Assembly: GCA_037178855.1 (NCBI GenBank)
Contig: JASJZC010000006.1
Span: 9,218,501-9,282,500 of the forward strand
Source of the DNA: Oscheius sp. JU75
Lineage: Eukaryota > Nematoda > Chromadorea > Rhabditida > Rhabditidae
Length of the DNA: 64,000 bases
Reading direction: 5' to 3'
Shown: piece by piece, positions 18,678 to 29,600 of the stretch
Numbering within the stretch: position 1 is the stretch's first letter
Layout: each line of letters starts with the position of its first letter
Notes under the pieces: model-generated
What the model saw: only the letters and a program-made list of their open reading frames with translations
What the model was told of the DNA's origin: nothing
The model's database searches: none
Position numbers and translations under genes: made by a program

Positions 18678-20535
18678 ATGTTTTCTCGTGCCTTCTCCAG
18701 TCAGTCTTCTAGTCTTCTCCTCAAGGAAATCTATCATGTAAGTTCGCAAGACGACTTGCTCCGATTTTCTGATGTTTTGCAAAGTTGTAGCCCGTGATCT
18801 GCTCTACAATATTGCAGAAACTCTGAATGTCAGAAAAAGTCATCTTGACTTCGAAAAACGCAAATACGTTATTGCGTATTTCTTACGTGCTGCGCTTATA
18901 TTAGGAGAAATAAGGTACCCTAGTTTTTGTGGGAAAAGATTCACTTGGATTAAAAAAATTCTCTACTATAATGAACCTCGTGAGAAATTGGCGCGCGTTT
19001 TGCCCTCATGGCTCAGTCGGTTAGAGCTCCGATTTCAAATAAAAAAAAAAACGACTCAGGTTCGATTCCCGGCTTAGACCATTTGTCCTTTGACGAGATC
19101 CTCAAAAATACGTCCAGAAAGTTTTTTGCATCAGTAGTTAGTTGAAAAACCATCATTTTTCCCAATTTTCTTCAAAAATTTAAAAAGGGGACCGGTATAC
19201 GCTCGCTTTTATCTTCTATGAGTCAAGGTGCAGGAGGACCATTCGTTTCGACCCCCCTCACTTCCCAAATCTTTCTCTCTCCAGGGAAACTCGGTGGTTC
19301 GCATAATTCTGAACGACGGAAAGAGAAGAAATGCTCTTTCGCTCGCCATGATTGATGAGCTCAGCAGAGAGCTCAAGGGCATTAACAGCATCAAAAAGGT
19401 GTGTTCCTTTCTGTTTCCTAAAATAGAATAAAAGCCAGATACGATCGGTAATCATCGCGCACGAGGGACCGGCCTTCTCGTCTGGACACGACTTGAAGGA
19501 GCTCCGCTCCTCGGAAGGCTCCGAATCGCATCAGAAGGTCTTCGACAGATGCAGTAATCTTCTCCAATTTATTCAGAGGATGGATGTTCCTGTCATCGCT
19601 GAAGTCCGTGGATTGGCCGCCGCGGCAGGATGTCAGCTCGTAGCCTCGTGTGATATCGCTGTGGCTGGAGAGAAGGCCTCGTTCATGGTTCCTGGGCAAG
19701 TAATTTTTGACTATCAGAAGCTGTTAAATTCATTATTGAAAGTAGATGAAGTACGAAATTGCGTCCTGTGAAAGCTCCAATAGATTTCGCCCTTCTGCCA
19801 AAAATAGGAAGTTTTTGTGGTCAAGAGAGTATTTTTCAACTATCCGATGTTTTGCAAAGTTGTAGAACGGATCAAGAACTACAACTTTGTAGAACATTAA
19901 AAAGTTCAAAAATGCCGTTTTTGGCCCTAACAACTCGCTTTCACATTCGGCTTGTTTCAGCTTGCGGGTGCGCCTCTATCAGAGCTTTCCCTAGACTATT
20001 TTTGAAATTTTATGATATTATTTTTGCTAATTGGATCGTTTTAGACAAAAGGTTGGTCTCTTCTGTTCGACTCCCGGCATTCCCCTCTCTCGAGCTGTTC
20101 CTCGCAAGGTCGCCATGGACATGCTTCTGACTGCTCAGCCCATCGATGCTCAGGTAGTTTTTTGTTTTAAAAAAGAATATTTTGGAGTTCCAGGCCGCCC
20201 TCCGTGCCGGACTTGTTTCTCGCGTAGTTTCCGACGAGGAAGTGAAATTCGAGGCGCTGCGAGTAGCCGAACAGATCAACAACTTCAGCCGCTCGGTGAC
20301 CGCTCTGGGAAAGGCCTTTTTCTATGCTCAGAATGAGTTGCCGGTCTCTGATGCCTATAGGTTCACCTCTCTTTTTTCGGTCGAAGCGCATTCAAATTTT
20401 AGATTTGGCGGGAAGGTCATGGTCGGAAATCTACAGTTGAAGGACGCTCAGGAGGGCATCTCGGCCTTTGTGGAGAAGAGACACGCCAGTTTTGAGTACG
20501 GAGAGGAGAAGGTTGAATGTGGGAAGAAGGAATAG
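18678..20535 (+). CDS. ECHDC3: Enoyl-CoA hydratase domain protein ECHDC3, mitochondrial
   Basis: A crotonase-superfamily protein. The human relative is mitochondrial, and its exact substrate is unsettled. Start [20 protein letters not shown] is Ser/Arg-rich, as expected of a mitochondrial presequence. The crotonase fold follows: [16 protein letters not shown], then [18 protein letters not shown], then [20 protein letters not shown] with FMVPG (oxyanion-hole region), then [20 protein letters not shown], and a C-terminal helix [20 protein letters not shown]. The GLFCSTPG and [13 protein letters not shown] strings are typical of ECHDC3. Stop TAG is at 20533-20535. Introns are inflated by two family-H hairpins and a tRNA-like SINE. 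Exon edges are approximate. Confidence 0.9.
18762..18865 (+). repeat. Hairpin repeat family H, copy e (ECHDC3 intron 1)
   Basis: Reads TGATGTTTTGCAAAGTTGTAG, loop CCCGTGATCTGCT, then CTACAATATTGCAGAAAC and a diverged outer arm. Confidence 0.75.
19006..19078 (+). repeat. tRNA-derived SINE-like element (ECHDC3 intron 1)
   Basis: One of the best-preserved copies: ATGGCTCAGTCGGTTAGAGC (A box) and GGTTCGATTCCCGGC (B box). The anticodon region is replaced by an A-rich run, so it cannot be a functional tRNA. Confidence 0.7.
19819..19926 (+). repeat. Hairpin repeat family H, copy f (ECHDC3 intron)
   Basis: The most symmetric copy: arms of about 47 bp around the loop AACGGATCAAGAA. Inner arms are TTTTGCAAAGTTGTAG and CTACAACTTTGTAGAAC; outer arms are GGTCAAGAG…TATTTTTC and AAAAATGCCGTTTTTGGCC. 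Confidence 0.85.
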
Positions 20536-20538
20536 GTT

Positions 20539-20544
20539 AATAAA
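20539..20544 (+). terminator. AATAAA poly(A) signal after ECHDC3
   Basis: AATAAA begins 4 bp after the ECHDC3 stop codon, implying a very short 3' UTR. Confidence 0.55.
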
Positions 20545-20559
20545 ACATGTCATTTGTCT

Positions 20560-21260
20560 TCATATTTATGTCAATCCATGTTCCAGATGCTAATGCCAAA
20601 CTTGTCTGTAATTGTCCTCCGCTTTCTCTGTCAAACCAACTATGTCAGAGAAAAGTTGGATCAAGCTATCCTGAAGACGTTGTCAACTTGCCACTCTGTC
20701 TTTGTCAGTCGGTTCCTGTCAAAACTACAACGTCAAGCCAATGTTTTTTTTATCACATTCTGTCGCTTCTATGTGAGCCTCCCTTGTCTATCAGCCTGCT
20801 TCGGTCGAAGTTGCCATGTCAGGGCGATGTTGTGTCAACGTGCGCCCCTCTTATGTCAACATTAACTTGACATTCTCGTATGATAGCTTTTAACCTTCAC
20901 CCTCTAGCCAACGTCTCTATGTTACCCTATTTCTACCAAAGTAACCATGTCAGACTTTCATGTTATGGGAGTTGCCAAAGTTTACATGACAGGAGTTGAA
21001 CGGTTAACTTTGCTTCGTGAAAAACTTACAGAGCCATTGGACTTTAGATCTTTTTCGCGAGCGAGACTCATTGTCAGACGGCTCAGTTTGTAATGTTTTC
21101 GTGGAAGCCATTGCCAGAGACACTACCTCCCATCTCTCCTTCTCTCAATCTCCTCTCAAACCACAAAAGTGATACTTGCAGCGAACGAAAAGCCCTGCTT
21201 GATCGGCCCACGTGCTGCGTCACAGTTGATAAATAAGCCGAAGAGACATGTGGCTCGATT
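20560..21260. other. Spacer with TGTCA-rich tract
   Basis: Between ECHDC3 and PPM1L. The first 310 bp are rich in CTGTCA/TGTCAA words, the reverse complement of the TTGACAG motif seen in introns elsewhere. No gene was recognised. Confidence 0.5.
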
Positions 21261-21268
21261 GATCAGCC

Positions 21269-23285
21269 ATGTCTTTGCGTCTTCTTCTCCTTGTTCTTAG
21301 TCTTGGCATCCTTCTTCACTTCCGTCACATTCGTTTCCTGCTTCTGCGTCGAGAGTTCATTCTTTTCACACTCATCCTCCTTCTCTGTTCCTTCTACATC
21401 CGTTCTCTTCTCCTTACTCTCGAGACGTGTCTCCTACGCGGCTGTAAACTGGTCAGTCATGACCTGCTCTCCAAGCAACTGTCCTTCCGGCCTCCAAAAT
21501 TCATTGACAGGGGATTCAGTGATCTTCAACTGACTGGTAAGAGAAAGAAAGACAGAAAGACATAGTGACAGAACGCCAGAGTGATAGAGAGACAGAGACA
21601 GAAAGTACGTCCTATTTTCAGGCGACCTCTGGACTCTTCAACATCGTGAATTCTCCTATGCTGCCAGTCAGGGATTAAGGTCCTACATGGAGGACAGGAT
21701 GCACTTTCTATCCGATCCCAGTGCCTGCATGTCCATTTTTGGAATGTTCGATGGTCATGGTGGACAGGTTAGAGTTCATAGGAATCTCCAAAACCAAGTT
21801 CAGTATGTGTCCGACTACCTCGAATGCTACTTTGGAGTGTCGATCCGTGACCGTCTGCTGAAATTCGAAAGAAAAAGAACGATTGAGCTGGCCTCGACAA
21901 CCCCTCGAGATCCGATCGCGGACGTGAGAATACGTCTAAAGATCCCTCACTTTACAGCTTTAGGCGATCACGACCGAAGTGGCGCGTCTCGATGACGCGA
22001 TTTCTACCTTCGACTCTCGATTCACTAGTCTGACAGGTAGGCTATTGCCCTTAAAATTCTTATTAGGAGCTTCAGGCTCGACTCTTATAGCCGTCATTCT
22101 CGAAGAGAACAAGTTTCTGACCTGCGTGAACGTGGGAGACAGTCGGGCTATTGCCTGCGTCAAATCAACCAATCGCTGTCTGGCTCTCAGTCAGGACCAC
22201 AAGCCGAACAATGTAAGTGGCAAAATGAGTTGACTAGGGCAACTATCCTCTTCACTCACGGACATACTGTAGTCACCTCCTATTCATCGAACAAGCTAAA
22301 GGGTGAGTGAGACCGAGAGACAGGCAGTAGACAGACAGATTCAGTCAACCGGAAGCCAAACGGTCCCGAGCTGTCCCCAGGGACAAAAGTGAAGGGGGTG
22401 TGGGGGTTGCAGAATCGTTGAATTGAGAAGAGAGAGAGAGAGAGAGAGCAGTCATCTCATAGCGCCTCGTTGTCGTTGCCAAATCTCGTTATGGCTCTCG
22501 ACTCTCATCCCATCACATACTCCACAAGGCCCCCAGGTCCCACTTGATTGGAGTTTTCACACTGCCGACACACACATCTTCATAATCATCGAGGAACGAA
22601 GCCAATCACTGTCCTTATTCCCTAACTTGTTAGTCTGACGCGTTCTCTGACAGGTGCAACTCGTAATTACCAAACAGACCTTTCGATGATGTTGTTTCAA
22701 CTTCGGGGTCTCTCTCACGATTCGTGTGAAATCACTGAATATGTAAGGGGGTGCCACTTTCCGAAAGCAACATTACTTTCCTATCTCTGTCTCTCTAATT
22801 GTTTCCAGGGGTTCCATGAAAATTTTTTTTACTAGTCCTATTGATCGAACTCGAACCCTTTTGCCCTGCAGTTGGACAGCTTACAGTCTACACCATACTG
22901 CAAAGATCGCGACAAAGTTTTCTTTGACATGTGATTTAGATACTCTTTTGTATCATGATCTCCGCTTTTTGATTTCGAGTATTTTGGCCATCGCTCCGGC
23001 TTGGAAATTATTCACAACTGACATCACGATCACTTGGTCACTGCATTCTCAATCTTCCTCCTATCCTCCCGTTTCATATTGCGAGTTCTCGAATTCGGAA
23101 GCAATTAGAAAAGACCATAACTCTTTCTATGTCCCAAACCCTTTAATTGTCAGATCGACATCTGTTTTCAGCCAGCTGAACGCCGACGAATCGAGCAGGC
23201 CGGCGGCTTCGTGTCCGACGACAACAGAGTACAGGGCATCCTTGCTGTATCCAGGTATGCCTATCTATCTCTCTGTGTCTCTGAA

Positions 23286-23324
<39 letters not shown>

Positions 23325-24905
23325 TCCACCTCAATCTATTTCAATATGTCCTTCCTTCCGGCCTCAAATGTCCAATTTTGTAAGACAATCTCCGCAGGAA
23401 CCTCTATTTTATGAGTTTCCGATAAGGGCTCCCATATGTTGCCATTCAGGGCCCCGTTTAACCTCCATTTCTCTGACGTCGTCGTCGATATTTAGTGTTC
23501 TCCTCCGGTCGGAGGGGGCTTTCCCACAAAACATTCTCTGAATCTGAGGTCCAATTAGGACTTGCTTCTAATGAGCACAGCAGTCTAACTAGTAAAAGAT
23601 AGCTTCCAATTATTTTTCGTTCTTAGACTGGACAAAAGAATTAATAGGCCCCCGGAAGAGAGTTTGTCAACAAATTGGGGGCTGTCGCCTACACTTCTAT
23701 ATTTATACCGACCTTTTTCCATGCTACCCCGTTTGAATTCGGTGTTCAAAGCTCCATGGTCTGTGGGTTGTAAAACAAAACCTTTGTTATATGTGGGGAT
23801 CGAACACGACGCGTGTGCTCCATAGTCGGACGTCTTAGCGACTACGCTATGGGGGCAAAGGGCGCGCTGCCTTTCGGCGAGGATTATTACAGAGGGACAC
23901 GGAGAAATCTCGTCTTGTCCCAAAGAATTCTCTTACGGGTTCTCGTGTAGAAGAGTCATCCATCAGAGCTGCCTAGCCTCCAATTATCACAATGGCCAGA
24001 AGAACTTGGAGTCCTTTCTTTCCTCTTCTCCTCCTCTTCCTTATTCGTTCTCTTCCAGGTCATTTGGCGACACACTGCTAAAACGGCAAGGTGTCTTGAC
24101 TGCGCATCCGGACGTGGTACGAATTGACCTTCAGCAGAAACCCTTGAAGTTAGTTATACTCTCTTGACATAACATACTCTTTATTTAGGTTTGTAATCGT
24201 CGGGACGGACGGATTCTGGGACGTGGTCACAAACCAGGAGGCTGTCAAGTTGACCAACAACTTTTTTAGGTGAGCAAGCTCGCTAGTGTCTTACCACGAG
24301 TGATTCGCTGAATTTTGCATAAAAAAGCAAAACTTTTGTCAAACGTAGGTCTGGAACCCGAATCTGTATGAACCATAATCGGAGCTTTGATCGACTGCTC
24401 CAACGAGCAAAGTTTCCCCCCTCCTTCTATTTAATACACGTGTTGTAAATGCTCAAATTTGTGTACAACACTTTTCCGAAAAATACCTTTGAGCTTACCG
24501 ATGCTCTGTAAACTTATAAAGCAGATCAAGGGCGACAACTTGACAGTACATGGGAAAAGCTCGGAAATGCTGTCTTGAGCCCGAAGCATGGCAAATTAAG
24601 TCACGCCTCTGGCGCGCCAAACCATCTTCGTCGCGGCGAGCACTCTATTGGACCTAAGGACTCTTTTTTTCTTTCCGATGTTTTGCAAAGCTGTAGAACA
24701 GATTAATGACTGCAGCTTTGCAAAGAATCGAAAGTATTGAAAACGTCACCTTGACCCCAAAACGTGGCATTTTCATTGGAGTTTATGTAAAGACCATTTC
24801 AGAAGGAAGAAGAAGTGGCGAGAAGTCTCATCCTACCTCGTGCGTGAGGCTCTACGTCGTGGTAGTGCTGATAACGTGTCTGTTCTGGTTCTCAGATTGT
24901 GCTAG
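21269..24905 (+). CDS. PPM1L: PPM1L-like membrane-anchored PP2C protein phosphatase
   Basis: A metal-dependent Ser/Thr phosphatase. Vertebrate PPM1L is ER-anchored and acts on stress-kinase signalling and ceramide transport. The first exon encodes two hydrophobic stretches within residues 1-55, consistent with the N-terminal membrane anchor of PPM1L. The full PP2C motif set follows: SYMEDRMHFLSD, FGMFDGHGGQ, GASGSTLIAVIL, CVNVGDSRAIAC, LSQDHKPNN, ERRRIEQAGGFV, RVQGILAVSRSFGD, VIVGTDGFWDVV and SADNVSVLVLRLC before TAG 24903-24905. All metal-binding Asp positions are present. Junctions were checked for the early exons (phase 1 at LQLTG/DLW; GGQ/YVSDY) and for NN/PAERRR. The long introns hold (CT)n tracts, two SINE-like pieces and two family-H hairpins. 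The start is the first ATG in frame. Confidence 0.9.
23778..23858 (-). repeat. tRNA-derived SINE-like element (PPM1L intron)
   Basis: On the minus strand: ATAGCGTAGTCGCTAAGACG, CCGACTATGGAG, and GTGTTCGATCCCCAC. Good A and B boxes, but a defective anticodon stem. Confidence 0.65.
24345..24420 (-). repeat. tRNA-derived SINE-like element (PPM1L last intron)
   Basis: Minus-strand order: GTTGGAGCAGTCGATCAAAG, CTCCGATTATGG, then GGGTTCCAGACC. A diverged member of the family. Confidence 0.55.
24489..24590 (+). repeat. Hairpin repeat family H, copy g (PPM1L last intron)
   Basis: Contains CCGATGCTCTGTAAACTTATA, loop AAGCAGATCAAGGG, CGACAACTTGACAGTACATG and AGCTCGGAAATGCTGTC. Confidence 0.65.
24665..24775 (+). 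repeat. Hairpin repeat family H, copy h (PPM1L last intron)
   Basis: CCGATGTTTTGCAAAGCTG pairs with CAGCTTTGCAAAGAATCG. It lies under 100 bp from copy g in the same orientation, forming a tandem pair. Confidence 0.75.
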
Positions 24906-25529
24906 TCTTCCTCTCTCTCTTTCCTCGAGCAAGGTCAGTTTAATTCCGCCAAGCAATTCTCAAAGACTAAGCCCTTTTCGCTCCCCTCGGGGCAGGCATT
25001 CGTTTTGTGCAACGGAATGACCCTCAAGGAGCACTTCTCCTAAGCCAATCATCGCCCTCTATTTTGACGATGTTCAACCAAACCCCCTGATTGCCCCCCT
25101 AGCGATTCCTCTTCTTTTGATACCTTTTTCCGAAACCCTCTCTGTCTCACTCCCCTCCGCGACTATCAGTGTCCTCGATCTTCCTGTCAATTAGAGTGCA
25201 TTCTGCTTCTTCTTCCAGGTGCAAAGATGCCTTCACATAAACTCTGTCAACTCTTTCGTAATCCCACAAACCGATCTCTCGACTGGACTGTCGCTCTGGC
25301 CAACGATGTGCCCATCTCCAGACTCAATGTTGTAAGTTTGGTTCTTTTTTCAATTTGACGCGCCAAGTTTGAAACAATTAAAGGGACGCTGTCATTATGT
25401 GTGAAGTACCGAATAAAGCAAAAAAAGCGATTTGAGCGATTCGTCGCGGGACCCGATTTGAAAACGCACCCATGCACCCGTTATGTCACCGTCCCTTTAA
25501 CTAATGCTTTTCTAGTTCAAATGCCCAAA

Positions 25530-25560
25530 AGTCTGTGTGTGTGTGTGTGTGTGTGTGTCT
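25530..25560 (+). repeat. (GT)n microsatellite
   Basis: An uninterrupted run of about 13 GT units immediately before the foldback element. Confidence 0.9.
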
Positions 25561-25586
25561 GAAGCCTTAATTGCCAATTTGTCTCA

Positions 25587-26047
25587 CTAGGGATGGCTTT
25601 AAGTTGGCCGCGGGATATCGAAGCGAGCTAGGTGCCATTCGAAAGGGCATCGAAAATGATATGTCCTCTGCCTTCTGGAGCGCTACCAAATTTGCGATTT
25701 TTGGCAGCTTTGGCGCCCTGGATCACTTGATCTCGGCCGCATTCAGCTGGTCAAATATATTGCAGTTCATTGCAGTGGATATTTACATTTTGAGACAAGT
25801 TGTGCTATGAAGCGTTCGTATTAGCCACGCTTTAGAATCATGCATGCTTATGCGGTTATTTAGTATTTAAATTTCCTGCAACGACGTGGACAAATGAAAA
25901 ACAATAACAAAAAAAGTTATCAGTCGGGGGATCGAGCCCGGGAGAAAAAAGAACTTCCAAGCGAGCACACAACATCATTTTCGATGCCCTTTCGATTGGC
26001 ACCTAGCTCGTTTCGATATCCCGCGGCCGAATAAAACCCATTCCTAG
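25587..26047. mobile_element. 461-bp foldback (MITE-like) element
   Basis: Terminal inverted repeats of about 74 bp start at CTAGGGATGG (25587) and end at CCATTCCTAG (26047). Both contain GGCCGCGGGATATCGAA, GCGAGCTAGGTGCC or ACGAGCTAGGTGCC, and GAAAGGGCATCGAAAATGAT. The arms differ at only about eight positions, so insertion is recent. The interior has no transposase and includes a tRNA B-box-like GGGGATCGAGCCCGGG on the minus strand. The immediate flanks show no convincing long target duplication. Confidence 0.85.
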
Positions 26048-26187
26048 TCAGTTACTTTGTGACAGCAATTACTCTTTCAAGTGAAGTCAAATCCTGACAC
26101 GATAGCTCGACAGGAACATCATCTACATGTCACGCGCTCAAACGGGGCATCAGCCAAACTTGTTAACAGAACAACAGACCATCTAAA

Positions 26188-26280
26188 GGTGCTGGCTAAC
26201 AGTGGAAATAGAACCCGACATTTTATATTCCTAGTCGGCGCTCTTTATAAGCCGACTGCGCCACACGGACAAAGACGGCG
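26188..26280 (-). repeat. tRNA-derived SINE-like element
   Basis: On the minus strand: GTGTGGCGCAGTCGGCTTAT, GAGCGCCGACTAGG, and GTCGGGTTCTATTTCC. It abuts the 5' edge of the GPCR gene and may overlap its missing first exon or intron. Confidence 0.6.
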
Positions 26281-26315
26281 ATCATCCCATCGAATACACG
26301 AAACCCTCTGATCAG

Positions 26316-26646
26316 CTCTACCATGGAAGCAATAATTTTAAGATAACCTACGCCTACATCACCCCCATAATTATCACGATTGGGATTGTTGGAGACGTCC
26401 TAACTGTCATCACTCTAACGCATCCCTCCCTCCGCAAAACCTCGATCATCTACACCTACTTAACTCTACTCGCCATGACAGATCTAGTAAGAGTTTTGTG
26501 TCAAACAAAAACTGTCAGTTTTCAGATAACTCACCTGTCTGTTATCCCCATGATTATGTGGCTACTGGACATCCGGGCTTGTACATCTACAGCCTCGTTC
26601 TTCTACGCACACATCGGTTTCCCCCTGGTGAGTTCCTGCTCGCCCA

Positions 26647-26694
<48 letters not shown>

Positions 26695-29444
26695 TGGCCG
26701 TCTAGATGTCACTTGACTGAATGCGTGAAATTCGATTGCAGAGACTTAGAGCACGCGCTCTCTATCATCTAGAGACTAGGGGGGCTGGATACAGAAAGAG
26801 TCAACTGATTCAGGTCAACTCGTTGATGGGAGCTTCGGTCTGGATTGTGGTTTTCCTCACGCTGTCGCAGTACATGGCCGTCTGTCGACCATTTGCTTAC
26901 GGTCTTCGCTCGAGGTTGGTCTTGAAAATAAGTTAAAAAATGAGAACCTTCAGAAAGATCTGCGTGCTACTGTTCTGCTTGGCATATGTCTTTAACTTTT
27001 GCATCTATGCTCCTTGGGCCATCAAAAAGGAAGTTCACAATCTTCACGATATTGTGCCCGATGTGAGTTATGTCAAGTAATCTGAAGCAAATAGGGAAGA
27101 TGAAACGACGGGAAGAGACAAAAAGACAGAGAGCTTCACAGAAAGAAAGAGGGCATAAAGAGGCAGAGTGATAGAGAGATAAAGAGACAGGGAGACTGAG
27201 AGTTGAGAGACAGAGAGACCGTTCAGAAACCAAGTTTCAGCTACCTGAAGGTATCTGTCCGTACGTGGTCTGCGACAATCCCCTACCCGAATGGTTTCGA
27301 GTCTACGAAGGCCTCAGAGAGCTCATCTCCCGCGTCTTTCCCTTCTTCCTGGTCACCTTCCTCAACGTCAAAATCCTGATCACGTACAAGAACACGAAGA
27401 AGGACCGAATGGAGCGACTCGCAAATTCACAGAAGAGATTCGTCTTTGAGAAGAGCGAGAGGGAGGAAAAACGTCTCCAAATTCTGCTCTTCGCCATCAT
27501 TATCATCTTTTTCTTGTGCACAATTCCAGCCGCACCGTTGACGATGCTTGTGGCGGACAACAAATCTAGCAACTTTTCGTTCCAGGTAATGTATTTACCA
27601 ATCTAGACTTCCGGAGGTTCTTCTGGTGACCTTGTCTGACAGAGAACATTTCCAAACTTGAGGTGATAGATTCTGCCAAGACGTTAGAGACTTCTAGAGT
27701 TCAAGTATCAACTGACATGGACAGAAACACAAATGATAAAGACTGGATAGAGCGGAATAAACATAGTTGCAAGACAAGAGGACGGAGACAGTAGGACCGA
27801 GTCACATATATGTCGTAGGAGGAATGCAATGGTTTTGTTAGAGACAGTCAGATAGGATAGGCTGACATGTGGGCTTTTGACAGTAACGGTCGTTACGAAA
27901 GCGTGGTTGTTTTGACAGAGACGGCAAAGTGAAGACATTTGAACAGGGACAGAGTCTTGGATTGACGTGGTAACTTTGATCGAATGCTTCTGACAGAGAG
28001 ATGAGAGGGTAAGAGAAGCCAGATTGACATGGACAAGTTGACAGAACTGACTTGACTTTTCGAGGAATCACAGAATTTTGATAGAGCTCTTCTAACGGGA
28101 ACAAGACATATAGCTTTGACTATCTTTTGTCCTGTGCCAAATGTATCGGGCTAATTCGCTTGAGATGCTACACTTCGGTATAGGAATGCATTATGTTCAC
28201 AAAGCAAGCGGAAGCCTATATTCATTCCAGCCCGAGCAGCTCGAAATCGGCTCGAGTATATCAGATAGCCGTAATAGACTGAAAAGAGAACAGTGAACAA
28301 ACTGTTCCTTCAAAACAAACAGAACTTGACAGAAACTTGGGTTAAGGTTGAGAGACAGGTTGACAGAATCAGATAAAACGACAGGATGATTGGAACATAC
28401 TGACATGCAACTTTCAGATCTTCCGTGCCGTGGTCAACCTGCTCGAATTTACCAAATTCGCCCTCAACTTTTACTTTTACTGTCTTATTAACCCCGATAT
28501 TCGACGCATCTGTGCACATGTTATCACTTGCCGAAAGATTTCTCGGCCTCCGAGGGTCAAGGGACAGCCGACTACTCCTATCTCTCTCTATACCAGGTAA
28601 GCTAGAAACTAGCAAATTTTCAAAAAGAACCGCAGATCAACAAAAAACTCAACGCTGAGGGGCCGATCCGGCTCGGAAAGTCGTCGAAGCTCGAAGAATG
28701 ACGATTACGGGAGTTTACGGTGGGTTTATTAGCTGGAGGAGTAACGTAAATACCGTAATCCCAGTGGGCAGTAGCGCACCAACTCTTGTGCATAGGCCTC
28801 GATACGTAGTAAGCTTGAAAGACTGGCCGCATATCAAAGATTACAACTAAAGAGGTGCGCAAATTACAATTGATAAAATTCTGTATTTTGAATCTCGAGA
28901 GTGCGCAACATCCAAAGGGGTTGATACGCAACGTGATTCAAAGACTGACGACTTATCGTCGACTATGGCGGAAGAGTTGGTGCGCAGGAAATCTGTCAGC
29001 GTTGTTTTAAATTCGGAGTACATCAATTTAGAACGGGACCCTATGGCAGGAGCTTCAAATTTCTAAAGAATTCCAATTGCCGCAGTTTTTAACGCGCGGA
29101 AATGAGCAAATTTGAATCTTGAAAATTTCCAAAACTTTCTTGCTATTCCGGCCGACTTTTTGGACATGTTCGGTCTTATATAAACGGCCGTATCGAATGG
29201 TAAAGTTATAAGCTTTTTTGTGAGATTCACCTGGAAAAATGGCTCATGGGGCCCGCGGCTACCTTGTCCAACGTTTCAAAAGCGCGGCGAGCTGTGTCTA
29301 AATTTCGCCGACTAATCGTAGAATCTCATTTCCAGAAAGGACTCCCATCGAAAAATGACCCAGGTCAACGATGCACAGGCCCTAATCGAGAAGCTGACAG
29401 TCATAAAAGAGTCCGAGAGTGACATGGCCGGAGAGAGACTCTGA
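26316..29444 (+). CDS. Class A GPCR, FMRFamide-receptor-like (5' exon not found)
   Basis: A seven-transmembrane neuropeptide-type receptor. TM1 is TYAYITPIIITIGIVGDVLT, TM2 ends LTLLAMTDL, TM3 follows the phase-0 junction FPL/VNSLMGASVWIVVF, and TM5 is FPFFLVTFLNVKIL. A basic third loop and TM6 (LLFAIIIIFFLCTIPAAP) precede TM7, FTKFALNFYFYCLINPDIRR. The overall pattern (HPSLR after TM1, GFPL..N...ASVW, CRPF) is that of invertebrate FMRFamide/neuropeptide receptors. Two oddities: position 1.50 is Asp (GIVGDVL) instead of Asn, and the DRY box reads SQY (LSQYMAVCRP). The frame is open from an AG at 26315, but no in-frame ATG is near, so the start lies in an upstream exon. Stop TGA is at 29442-29444. 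Introns carry TGACAG tracts (27.6-28.4 kb) and a foldback element. The ligand is unknown. Confidence 0.8.
26649..26692 (+). repeat. (CT)n microsatellite
   Basis: About 20 CT units inside a GPCR intron, next to the donor of the TM2-TM3 junction. Confidence 0.9.
28772..28989. repeat. Foldback element GTGCGCACCAACTC (GPCR intron)
   Basis: The left end reads AGCGCACCAACTC and the right end GAGTTGGTGCGCAGG, about 200 bp apart. Extra GTGCGCAA words inside suggest a nested or longer family member. Confidence 0.6.
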
Positions 29445-29473
29445 TATTTTCAAGTACGGGTATGTATGCACTG

Positions 29474-29479
29474 AATAAA
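29474..29479 (+). terminator. AATAAA poly(A) signal after GPCR
   Basis: AATAAA lies 30 bp past the GPCR stop, 122 bp from the convergent AP-1 gamma stop. The two 3' UTRs probably come close to overlapping. Confidence 0.55.
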
Positions 29480-29600
29480 GTTTTATGACACATAAAACCG
29501 GTTATTACGAGGTAGAAATACAAGTTATTATTGGCTTTTAGCTGTAAAACATCGGGCTATAATATATACACATAAGTGAGAGGGAAAGGGGTGGGGGAAT

